Positions 1 through 6,189 of a stretch of DNA of 6,189 nt are shown here, piece after piece. Both the position numbers and the translations under genes were made by a program. Every line of letters starts with the position of its first letter. Position 1 is the stretch's first letter. This DNA is from an uncultured Gemmatimonadota bacterium. GTDB taxonomy: Bacteria; Gemmatimonadota; Gemmatimonadetes; Gemmatimonadales; Gemmatimonadaceae. The stretch spans positions 1 to 6,189 of the forward strand of contig CAMLEQ010000237.1 in the NCBI GenBank assembly GCA_946479015.1, read 5' to 3'. The notes beneath the pieces are model-generated. The model had not been told where the DNA came from, made no database searches, and saw nothing but the letters and a program-made list of their open reading frames with translations.

Positions 1-759
1 CGCGAGGAGATGATGGACGAGGCGCGCGAGTTCTTCGAGGTCGCGGCGCAGGAGGCGAGCGAGCTCTCGGAGGCGGCGGCGTGCCTGGGGTACGTGCAGC
101 ACCGGCAGGGCGATGACGACGCGGCGATCGCCAGCCTCCAACGCGCGCTCCAGCTCGACGACGAGCACTCCGAGGCGCGCATCTATCTCGCGAACATCCT
201 GTACGATCGCGCCGAGTACGAGTCGGCGATGTACCACCTGGAGCACACCGAGCCCGAGGATCACTGGGACGAGCTCGGGATCTGGCGCCTTGTGGAGCTG
301 AAGAAGTCGTTCTACCGGCTCTCCGACGAGGACCCCGAGCTGCGCCCCTGGGAGGAGCGGCTGGCGGAGCTCGCGGGGGAGGGGGACGACATCGACGACC
401 TGCTCTCGGAGATCGAGGCGCGCGCGGTGGAAGAGGAGCAGAGCCGCGAGCGCGGGCAGCTCGAGCTGTTCAGTTCGCTGCTCACCGATCTCGCCGAGCG
501 GAAGAGCGAGGACGTCTCGGAGATCACCGAGCATCGCATCACGACCGCGGATGGTCGCGTGTACGTGGGGAGCTGGGAGCGGATCGTGCGCGCGATGCGC
601 GACGCGAACAAGACCATGGTCGGCCGGTCGCTCCAGGAGTACATGGCCACGGAGGCGCGGCGCGGCTACTCGCTCACCGGGGTGAAGATCCCTGCCGGTG
701 ATGCGGAGGCCTTCATCCGCGGGAGCGCGAACGCGGGGCTGCTCCGCATCGAGCGGTGA
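1..759 (+). CDS. TPR-repeat protein with uncharacterised C-terminal domain (probably 5'-partial)
   Basis: Soluble tetratricopeptide-repeat protein, probably a protein-protein interaction scaffold; the partner is unknown. The frame is open to the first base of the window. The first ATG is at position 10, and residues below are numbered from it. Residues 3-19 look like helix B of a TPR whose helix A would lie upstream, so the gene probably starts outside the window. A GAGGAG at 4-9 could serve an ATG at 13, so a start here is not excluded. Two full TPR-like units follow (about 20-53 and 54-87), with typical Gly-Tyr, Ala and Leu spacing. Residues about 95-160 are a highly charged, Glu-rich helical stretch. 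Residues about 165-249 form a separate domain I do not recognise, with a TADGRVYVGSW motif at 179-189 and the ending AGLLRIER. There is no signal peptide or membrane segment in the visible part. The stop overlaps the next gene's GTG, suggesting coupled translation. The TPR call is firm; the function is unknown. Confidence 0.8.
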   Translation, partial: REEMMDEAREFFEVAAQEASELSEAAACLGYVQHRQGDDDAAIASLQRALQLDDEHSEARIYLANILYDRAEYESAMYHLEHTEPEDHWDELGIWRLVELKKSFYRLSDEDPELRPWEERLAELAGEGDDIDDLLSEIEARAVEEEQSRERGQLELFSSLLTDLAERKSEDVSEITEHRITTADGRVYVGSWERIVRAMRDANKTMVGRSLQEYMATEARRGYSLTGVKIPAGDAEAFIRGSANAGLLRIER

Positions 760-1850
760 TCTCTCCGAACCAACGATCGGCGCTCGCCGCGCTCGACGCG
801 GCGCGTCCCACGCTCGCCCGGCTCGACTCCTCGCGCCACGCCGAAGACACGGCGGCCGACCTCATCGAGGTCTGGTCGGCCATCGAAGCCGCCCTCCGTT
901 CGCTGGTGGGCGGCTCCGTGCTTTCCGGGCAGCCGCTGATCCGCGAGCTGCGCCAGCGCGAGCTGCTCACGCTGGAGCAGGCGCACGCGCTGCTGGAGCT
1001 GCTCGCGGTGCACGAGCGAGTGCAGCGCACGGAGTACCACCCCACGGACGCGGACATCGCCGTGGCGCGCGAGGCGTTCCACGCACTGGAGCAGGCGCTG
1101 CGGGGGAGCCCCGCGCCCACCCCCGCCGCCGTGGGCGCGATGGGGAGCGCTCCCGCCGCCGCTGCGTCGGGGGCGGGCGCCGGCGCCGCGCCGCCGCTCG
1201 CGCCTCCTCCGCTCCCCTCGTACATGCCGCCGGCGGACACCGCCACGCGGGGCGGACCGGGGCTGGCCATCCTCGTCGCGCTGATCGTGGTCCTCCTCGC
1301 GGCGGGGGGCATCTACTGGTACATGCACCGCTCCGGCGTTCCCTCCGAGATCGCCACGGGGATCGCGGACTACGGCGCGGGGCGGCGCGAGGCGGCGCGC
1401 GGCGACTTCGAGAAGGCGGCGCGCGACTATCCCAAGCTCGCGCTCCCGCACATCTATCTCGGCCGCATCGCGCGAGAGGAGGGAGACTTCTCCACCGCCG
1501 GCAACGAGCTGAAGACCGCGCTCCAGCTCGAGCCGGGGAACGAGACCGCGCACCGCGAGCTGGGCGCGCTCTTCCTCGCGCGCGGCTCGCAGTTCGCCAG
1601 CCAGCGGCGCCCCGACCTGGCCGCGGCCGACTACGATGCGGCGCGGCGGAGCTACGTGCGCGCGCTCGGGATCGATCCCACCGACCGGAGCGCGCAGGGA
1701 TTCCTGGGGTGCACGCTCGTGCGCCTCGGCCGCGCGCAGGAGGCGGCGAACTGGTTCGCCCGCGCCGGGGACGGCCCCTGGTCCGCGTGCGCCGCGCCGG
1801 CGGCCCCAGCTCCGGGGGCGCGGACGGCTCCCGCGCCGGGAGGACCGTGA
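756..1850 (+). CDS. Single-pass membrane protein with N-terminal helical domain and C-terminal TPR domain
   Basis: Membrane-anchored protein of 364 residues with unknown precise function. Residues 1-115 are predicted helical and soluble, with a run of Leu/Ala/Glu-rich helices and no recognised family. Residues about 118-165 form a flexible Pro/Ala/Gly linker. Residues about 170-190 are one clear transmembrane helix (LAILVALIVVLLAAGGIYWY). Residues about 196-345 carry TPR-like repeats, the clearest at 229-262 (PHIYLGRIAREEGDF followed by a LEPGN turn) and 314-345; the unit between them has an insertion. The last 20 residues are a low-complexity Pro/Ala/Gly tail. There is no cleavable signal peptide. 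By the usual pattern the N-terminal domain would be cytoplasmic and the TPR domain periplasmic, but the charge balance at the helix does not settle topology. The GTG start lies inside the GTGA shared with the previous stop, and no good in-frame alternative is near. It overlaps the ATPase gene by 4 bases, so it may be an accessory part of the exporter (inference). Confidence 0.85.
   Translation: MISPNQRSALAALDAARPTLARLDSSRHAEDTAADLIEVWSAIEAALRSLVGGSVLSGQPLIRELRQRELLTLEQAHALLELLAVHERVQRTEYHPTDADIAVAREAFHALEQALRGSPAPTPAAVGAMGSAPAAAASGAGAGAAPPLAPPPLPSYMPPADTATRGGPGLAILVALIVVLLAAGGIYWYMHRSGVPSEIATGIADYGAGRREAARGDFEKAARDYPKLALPHIYLGRIAREEGDFSTAGNELKTALQLEPGNETAHRELGALFLARGSQFASQRRPDLAAADYDAARRSYVRALGIDPTDRSAQGFLGCTLVRLGRAQEAANWFARAGDGPWSACAAPAAPAPGARTAPAPGGP
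1838..1844 (+). promoter_or_regulatory. Shine-Dalgarno site for the ABC ATPase gene
   Basis: GGGAGGA lies at the very end of the upstream coding sequence. Its GGAGG core ends 3 bases before the GTG at 1847, closer than the usual 5-9 bases. It is the only strong ribosome-binding site at any junction here. It supports GTG 1847 as the start, as does the protein, which begins directly with the first strand of the ATPase fold (IELHDVSKVF). Confidence 0.6.
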
Positions 1851-2752
1851 TCGAGCTGCACGACGTCTCGAAGGTGTTCCGCTCTCCCCTTGGTCGCGCC
1901 GTCCGCGCGGTCGAGGGGTTTTCGTTGCGCATCGAGCCCGGCGAGGTGGTGGGGCTGGCGGGGCCGAACGGGGCGGGGAAGAGCACGCTCATCAATCTCA
2001 TCCTCGGCTTCCTTCATCCGACCGCGGGGGAGGTCTCGCTCGATGGGCTGCCGCCGCGCACCTACGTGGAACGGTTCGGCATCGGCTACCTCTCGGAGCT
2101 GCTCGCCATCCCCCCGGCCTGGACGGTGGAAGGAGCGCTGGAGCGCTACGGGCTGCTCGCCGGGATCGGTGCCACGGAGCTGCGCGCGCGCGTGGACGGG
2201 GTGATCGCCGGGCTCGGGCTGGTGGAGCACCGGCGCAAGCGCGTGCGGCAGCTCTCCAAGGGGACGCTCCAGCGCCTCGGCATCGCGCAGGCGGTGCTGC
2301 GCGACGAGGCGGTGCTCATCCTGGACGAGCCCACCAACGGTCTCGATCCGCTCTGGATGCCGCGCTTTCGCGAGCTGGTGCAGGGGCTGCGCGCTCCGGG
2401 GCGCGCGATCCTCATCACCTCGCACGACCTGGACGAGCTGGAGCGCATCGCCGACCGCGTGGCGATCATCGACCGCGGCCGCCTCCAACGCGTGGTGCGC
2501 GTGCGGCGCGAGGGGGGCGGAGCGGGGGAGGAGCGGTGGCGCATCGCGCTCGCCGAGGGCGCCGAGCACGTGGCGGCGATCTTTCCTGACGCCACCCTCG
2601 TCGCTCCCGGCGAGCTGGAGCTGTCGGCGCCGAGCGTGGAGGCGCTCAATGCCGGGATCGCCGCGCTCATCGCGCGCGGCGCGCGGATCACCGCGCTCGC
2701 GCCGGCGCACGCATCGCTGGAGCGGCACTTCCGCGAGGCGGTGCGCGAGTGA
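1847..2752 (+). CDS. ABC-2 type transporter ATP-binding protein
   Basis: ATPase subunit of an ABC exporter, 301 residues, acting at the cytoplasmic face of the membrane. Visible motifs in order: an aromatic A-loop candidate F11, Walker A GPNGAGKST (39-47), a Q-loop position occupied by Glu84 (GYLSE), signature LSKGTLQR (136-143), Walker B VLILDEP (156-162) with catalytic Glu161, the D-loop NGLDP (164-168) and the H-loop His193 (LITSHD). Glu in the Q-loop and LSKG in place of LSGG are both seen in the ABC-2/drug-export type ATPases, so they do not imply loss of activity. Residues about 210-301 form the C-terminal accessory extension common in that group, ending in the typical SLERHF segment. 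The GTG start overlaps the previous stop (GTGA) and has a strong ribosome-binding site. An open frame continues upstream to 698, but that part is a shadow of the neighbouring gene. The permease follows with another 4-base overlap. The substrate cannot be read from the sequence. Confidence 0.95.
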   Translation: MIELHDVSKVFRSPLGRAVRAVEGFSLRIEPGEVVGLAGPNGAGKSTLINLILGFLHPTAGEVSLDGLPPRTYVERFGIGYLSELLAIPPAWTVEGALERYGLLAGIGATELRARVDGVIAGLGLVEHRRKRVRQLSKGTLQRLGIAQAVLRDEAVLILDEPTNGLDPLWMPRFRELVQGLRAPGRAILITSHDLDELERIADRVAIIDRGRLQRVVRVRREGGGAGEERWRIALAEGAEHVAAIFPDATLVAPGELELSAPSVEALNAGIAALIARGARITALAPAHASLERHFREAVRE

Positions 2753-3468
2753 TCGCGCCACGCGCGCGGCTCGCCCGCTATGCGCTCTGGCAGGCGCGCG
2801 ACTTCGCGCTGGAGCGCGGGGTGCCGACGCTCATCGTGGGCGCGCTGCTGCTGGTGCTGGCGGTGGAGCAGGCGGGCGCCCGCGCGAGCGAGGATGCCGC
2901 GCGCGCCGTGCTCGCCGGCCTTCTCCAGGCGTTCGCGCCCACCGCCACCCTCCTCGCGGTGAACGGGATCGTTTCCGGCGACCGGAGGCATCAGTACTTC
3001 CGCCTCCTCTTCTCGAAGCCCGTGTCCGTGTCCCGCTACTACGCGCAGGCGTGGCTCGTGAACGCGGCGGGGCTGCTCGTCTGCACGGCGCTCGTGCTGA
3101 CGGCGTACGCTGCGCTCGTGCATCCGGTGTGGCCGCCCGGTGCGCTGCTCTTCGTGGCGTTGTACTTTCTGCTCTTCGGCGGCCTCGGACTCCTGCTCTC
3201 GGCCGTCACTCGCTTCGACTGGATGGCGCTCGGGCTCCTCTGGGCCCTGGCACAGCTACTGCGCACCCTCCTGCCGGCGGACGAGAGCTGGTACGGCGCG
3301 GTGCTGAACACCGTGCTGCCGCCGCTGCACGTACTGTCGGCGATGGGCGGCGCGCTCGTCCGCGGCGATGCCGTGCCGTCCTCCGCGTACGCGTGGGTGA
3401 CGGCGTACGGAGCCGCGGCGCTCCTGCTCGGTCTGGTCATCGTTCGCCGACGTCCACTCGCTTCCTGA
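2749..3468 (+). CDS. ABC-2 type transporter permease subunit
   Basis: Integral membrane permease of 239 residues, the partner of the ATPase encoded just upstream. Six hydrophobic segments are visible at about 25-42, 54-75, 101-124, 130-153, 157-175 and 214-232, which is the six-helix layout of ABC-2 half-transporters. The polar loop after helix 2 (about 76-98), with SGDRRHQYFRLLFSKPVS, is where this family contacts its ATPase through a coupling helix; this placement is by analogy. It has no large extracellular domain, so it is a small ABC-2 permease and probably works as a homodimer with two ATPase copies. The GTG start lies in a GTGA overlap with the ATPase stop, which favours matched synthesis of the two subunits. 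The upstream ribosome-binding signal is weak (GAGGCGG-like at 2734-2740). Substrate unknown; export rather than import is expected because no binding protein gene is present. Confidence 0.9.
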   Translation: MIAPRARLARYALWQARDFALERGVPTLIVGALLLVLAVEQAGARASEDAARAVLAGLLQAFAPTATLLAVNGIVSGDRRHQYFRLLFSKPVSVSRYYAQAWLVNAAGLLVCTALVLTAYAALVHPVWPPGALLFVALYFLLFGGLGLLLSAVTRFDWMALGLLWALAQLLRTLLPADESWYGAVLNTVLPPLHVLSAMGGALVRGDAVPSSAYAWVTAYGAAALLLGLVIVRRRPLAS

Positions 3469-3475
3469 GCCGTTC

Positions 3476-6103
3476 GTGATCTCCCTTCCCGTCCTCTCCC
3501 CGGATTCGGTGCGCCGCGCGGTGCTCCCCAACGGGCTCACCGTGCTCGTTCGCCGCGACTCCTCGGCGCCGGTGGTGGCCATCGTCACCTATGTGAAGGC
3601 CGGCTACTTCGACGAGACCGACGATGTGGTCGGCATCGCGCACGTGCTCGAGCACATGTACTTCAAGGGGACGGAGCGGCGCGGGGTGGGGGTGATCTCG
3701 CAGGAGACGAAGGCCGCCGGCGGGTACCTCAACGCGGGCACCATCTACGATCACACCAGCTACTACACGGTGCTGCCGTCGAGCGGGTTCCGCCGCGGGC
3801 TCGACATCCAGGCCGACGCGTACGCCAACTCGGTGATCGATGCGGATGAGCTGCGCAAGGAGCTCGAGGTCATCATCCAGGAGGCCAAGCGCAAGGCGGA
3901 CAATCCGGCGGCGGTGGCGTCGGAGACGCTGTACGCCGTGCTGCACGACCGCCATCGCATCCGCCGCTGGCGGATCGGGCGCGAGGACGAGCTGCGGCGG
4001 CTCGACCGGGCCGCGCTGCTCGGCTTCTACCGGAACTTCTACCGCCCGCGCGACACGATCCTGAGCATCGTCGGCGACGTCGATCCGGACGCCGCGCTGC
4101 GCGAGGTGGAGCGCGCGTACGGATCGCTCGGCGACGCGCCGGTGCGCCGCACCCCCGGGCCGGCGGAGCCGGAGCGCACCGGGTTCCGCTACCGCGACCT
4201 GGCCGGGGACATCGGCCAGACGCAGCTCGTGCTCGGCTGGCGGACGCCGGGAACGCTGCACAAGGACACGGTGTCGCTGGAGCTGCTGGCGACGGTGCTC
4301 GGCACCGGCCGCGCGTCGCGGCTGTATCGCGCGGTGCGCGAGCGCAAGCTGGCGGCGGCGATCGCGGCGTACGACTACACGCCCACGGAGCTGGGAGTGT
4401 TCGTGATCCACGCGGAGGGGCCGCCGGAGACGGCGTCCGGCGCGGCGCGCGCCGCGTGGGATCAGGTGCGCGTCGTTCGCGACGGCGGGGTGGGGAAGGA
4501 CGAGCTGTGGCGCGCGCGGCGCGTGCTCGAGGCGCGATGGATCCGGCGGCTCGAGACGATGGAGGGGCAGGCGAACTATCTCGCGGAGTGGGAGGCGCTC
4601 GGCGACTGGACGCACGGCGACCGCTACCTGGAGCATCTGCTGACGGCGACGCCGGAGCAGGTCGGTGCGGCGGCGCGTCGCTATCTCGCGCCGGAGCGGT
4701 GCGGGGTGGTGGTGTACCGTCCCACGAGCGCGCCGCCGCTGGCCGCGGATGCCGATGCGATGCGTCGGCTGCTCGACGCGCCGCCGCGCCCGGCGCCGCT
4801 CCCGGCGGCGCCGCCGCTGGATGCGCGCGCGCCGGCGGTGGTGAGCGCGGCGCCGGTGCTGGAGCGCGAGGAGGGAAGGGTGCGCGTGTACCGCACCGCG
4901 CAGGGCGTGCCGGTGCTCGTGCGCCCCAAGCGCGGCGCGCCGCTCGTGCACCTGGGCGCGTACGTGATCGGGGGCGCGAGCGAGGAGCCGGAGCGGTTCG
5001 CCGGGCTCACGTCGCTCCTGGCGCGCACCGCGCTCAAGGGGACCGAGCGCCGCGGCGCCACGCGCATCGCCGAGGAGGCGGAGCTGCTCGGCGGCAGCAT
5101 CGGCGCGAGCACCGGCTCCGAGAGCTTCGGCTGGTCGATCTCCGTGCCGTCCGCGCACGCGGCGGCGGCGCTCGAGCTGCTCGCCGACGTCGTGCAGCGC
5201 CCCACCATCCCCGAGGACGCGCTGGATACCGAGCGCGCGATCGCGATCGCCGACATCGCGCAGCTGCGCGACGACATGTACCGCTATCCACTCCGGCTGC
5301 TCACCAGCGCGGCGTTCCCCGACCATCCGTACGGCATCCCGGCCTCGGGCTACGAGACGTCGCTCGCGGCGATCGACGCCGCGGCGGTGCGCGAATGGCA
5401 CCGGACGCACGTGCTCGAGGCGCCAGCGGTGATCGCCGTGGTGGGGGAGATCGATCCCGACGAGGCCGCCGCCGCGGCCGCACGCCACTTCTCGGCGCTC
5501 CTGCCGCGCGAGGCGACGCCGGTGCCCGAGCCGCGGTGGCCGCAGTCGCCGGTGATGTCGTACGAGACGCGCGACAAGGCGCAGACCGCGATCGCGCTCG
5601 CCTTCCCCGGCCCCGACCGCCGCGACGACGAGCGCTTCGCGGCGCACCTCATCGCCGGCGTGGCGAGCGGGCTCGGTGGGCGGTTCTTCGAGGAGCTGCG
5701 CGACAAGCGCTCGCTCGCGTACACCGTGTCGGCGTTCACGAGCGAGCGGCGGCGCGCGGGAATGTTCGTGTCGTACATCGCCACGTCGCCGGAGCAGGAG
5801 GAGACGGCGCGCCGCGGGCTGCTCGAGGAGTTCGCGAAGCTGCGCGACGTGCCGGTGACCGACGAGGAGTTGGCGCGCGCGAAGGAGTACGCGATCGGCA
5901 CGCACGCCATCCGCCAGCAGAGCGGCGGCGCGGTGCTCGGCGACGTGCTCGATGCCTGGATGTTCGGCCGCTCGCTCGCGGAGCTGGATGAGCACGACGC
6001 GCACGTGCGCGCGGTGACCAGCCGCCAGATGCAGCAGCTCGCCCGCCGCTGCTTCGACGAGCGGCGGTTGGTGCAGGGAGCGGTGCGCGGCGGGAGGGGC
6101 TAG
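3476..6103 (+). CDS. Fused two-half M16 family zinc metallopeptidase (pitrilysin/insulinase-like)
   Basis: Zinc peptidase of 875 residues made of two M16 halves, about 1-433 and 463-875, joined by a Pro/Ala-rich linker (434-462). M16 enzymes close into a chamber and cut peptides and small unfolded proteins. The first half has the inverted zinc motif HVLEH (His56, Glu59, His60). Glu136 lies 76 residues after His60, matching the third zinc ligand, and Glu129 matches the second conserved acid. In the second half the aligned residues are Ser513, Ala516 and Arg517, so it binds no zinc. The second half has the substrate-binding pair Arg742 and Tyr749 (LRDKRSLAY); the first half has Arg288 but Ala295 at the Tyr position. 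Each half therefore supplies one part of a single active site, as in other full-length M16 proteins. No signal peptide is seen, so a cytoplasmic location is likely. The GTG start is 7 bases after the permease stop and lacks a clear ribosome-binding site; a GTG at 3509 is an alternative. Substrate unknown. Confidence 0.95.
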   Translation: MISLPVLSPDSVRRAVLPNGLTVLVRRDSSAPVVAIVTYVKAGYFDETDDVVGIAHVLEHMYFKGTERRGVGVISQETKAAGGYLNAGTIYDHTSYYTVLPSSGFRRGLDIQADAYANSVIDADELRKELEVIIQEAKRKADNPAAVASETLYAVLHDRHRIRRWRIGREDELRRLDRAALLGFYRNFYRPRDTILSIVGDVDPDAALREVERAYGSLGDAPVRRTPGPAEPERTGFRYRDLAGDIGQTQLVLGWRTPGTLHKDTVSLELLATVLGTGRASRLYRAVRERKLAAAIAAYDYTPTELGVFVIHAEGPPETASGAARAAWDQVRVVRDGGVGKDELWRARRVLEARWIRRLETMEGQANYLAEWEALGDWTHGDRYLEHLLTATPEQVGAAARRYLAPERCGVVVYRPTSAPPLAADADAMRRLLDAPPRPAPLPAAPPLDARAPAVVSAAPVLEREEGRVRVYRTAQGVPVLVRPKRGAPLVHLGAYVIGGASEEPERFAGLTSLLARTALKGTERRGATRIAEEAELLGGSIGASTGSESFGWSISVPSAHAAAALELLADVVQRPTIPEDALDTERAIAIADIAQLRDDMYRYPLRLLTSAAFPDHPYGIPASGYETSLAAIDAAAVREWHRTHVLEAPAVIAVVGEIDPDEAAAAAARHFSALLPREATPVPEPRWPQSPVMSYETRDKAQTAIALAFPGPDRRDDERFAAHLIAGVASGLGGRFFEELRDKRSLAYTVSAFTSERRRAGMFVSYIATSPEQEETARRGLLEEFAKLRDVPVTDEELARAKEYAIGTHAIRQQSGGAVLGDVLDAWMFGRSLAELDEHDAHVRAVTSRQMQQLARRCFDERRLVQGAVRGGRG

Positions 6104-6189
6104 GACATAGTCGCTAGACCACCGTGAAACGCGTGTGGCGTGTGGGAGACTGACGGGATGAGGAGGGAGGTACGGCGCGTGTAGGTTCG
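6104..6189 (+). other. Noncoding tail after the operon
   Basis: This is the only sizeable noncoding stretch in the window. It is visibly less GC-rich than the genes. It holds a possible hairpin near its start and a purine tract, AGGAGGGAGG, at 6161-6170 that resembles a ribosome-binding site. The only start codon it could serve inside the window leads straight to a stop (GTGTAG at 6179-6184). No clear -35/-10 promoter pair is seen. A downstream gene may begin beyond the window. Confidence 0.5.
6119..6138 (+). terminator. Possible 3'-end hairpin, no U-tract
   Basis: Bases 6119-6126 can pair with 6130-6138 to make an 8-pair stem (one G-T pair, T6134 bulged) with an AAA loop, starting 16 bases after the M16 stop. 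No run of T follows, so it is not a standard intrinsic terminator. It could end or stabilise the transcript, as hairpins after high-GC operons sometimes do. A stem of this size can also arise by chance. Confidence 0.3.

Noticed and set aside
698..1846. Upstream extension of the ABC ATPase frame by 383 codons
   Set aside because: The translation is Arg/Ala-rich low complexity and lies in another frame of the membrane TPR gene. The ATPase fold begins right at GTG 1847, which has a ribosome-binding site.
2083..2105. Glu in place of the Q-loop Gln, together with the LSKGT signature further on, as a sign of a dead ATPase
   Set aside because: Both substitutions are known in ABC-2 type ATPases; Walker A, Walker B with its Glu, and the H-loop His are intact.
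666..3123. Several long minus-strand frames opposite the TPR and ABC genes (e.g. 666-1553, 967-2001, 1652-2761, 2146-3123)
   Set aside because: All are Arg/Ser/Pro/Ala-rich shadows with no domain, opposite genes with clear motifs.
4456..5991. A 511-codon + strand frame inside the M16 gene
   Set aside because: Its product is Arg/Ala/Gly low complexity, an out-of-frame reading of the M16 second half.
3437..6004. An 855-codon open frame on the minus strand, opposite the M16 gene
   Set aside because: Its product is dominated by Arg, His and Leu without any recognisable motif or membrane pattern. In very GC-rich DNA, stop codons are rare opposite a real gene, and the + strand protein here has full M16 motifs.
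6158..6184. Eight-codon ORF with ATG at 6158
   Set aside because: It has no proper ribosome-binding site and is too short to support; its purine-rich codons are the purine tract itself.

Overview
This is a compact, very GC-rich stretch from a bacterium, with five genes all read on the + strand and almost no noncoding DNA until the last 86 bases. Codon third positions are strongly G/C, and four of the five start codons are GTG. The style of the proteins (Ala/Arg-rich, TPR proteins with a Pro/Ala linker, an ABC-2 exporter, a fused M16 peptidase) is compatible with Gemmatimonadota or a similar high-GC phylum. No marker gene here proves that, so the taxonomic guess is inference only.

Layout. Positions 1-759 hold the end, or nearly all, of a soluble TPR protein with an uncharacterised C-terminal domain. 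Positions 756-1850 encode a membrane-anchored protein: a helical N-terminal domain, a Pro/Ala linker, one transmembrane helix and a C-terminal TPR domain. Positions 1847-2752 encode an ABC-2 type ATP-binding subunit and 2749-3468 its six-helix permease. Positions 3476-6103 encode a full-length fused M16 (pitrilysin/insulinase-like) zinc peptidase. Positions 6104-6189 hold no gene; they contain a possible small hairpin followed by a purine-rich tract.

The first four genes overlap at three successive GTGA stop/start junctions and the fifth starts 7 bases after the fourth ends. This looks like one translationally coupled operon. The ATPase and permease should together form an ABC-2 exporter. The M16 protein has all zinc ligands in its first half and the Arg/Tyr substrate-binding pair in its second half, so it should be an active peptidase. 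The TPR proteins may be scaffold or accessory parts. A link between peptide processing and export is attractive but is only inferred from gene order.

I see no RNA genes, insertion sequences, CRISPR arrays or attachment sites. The operon promoter must lie upstream of the window.
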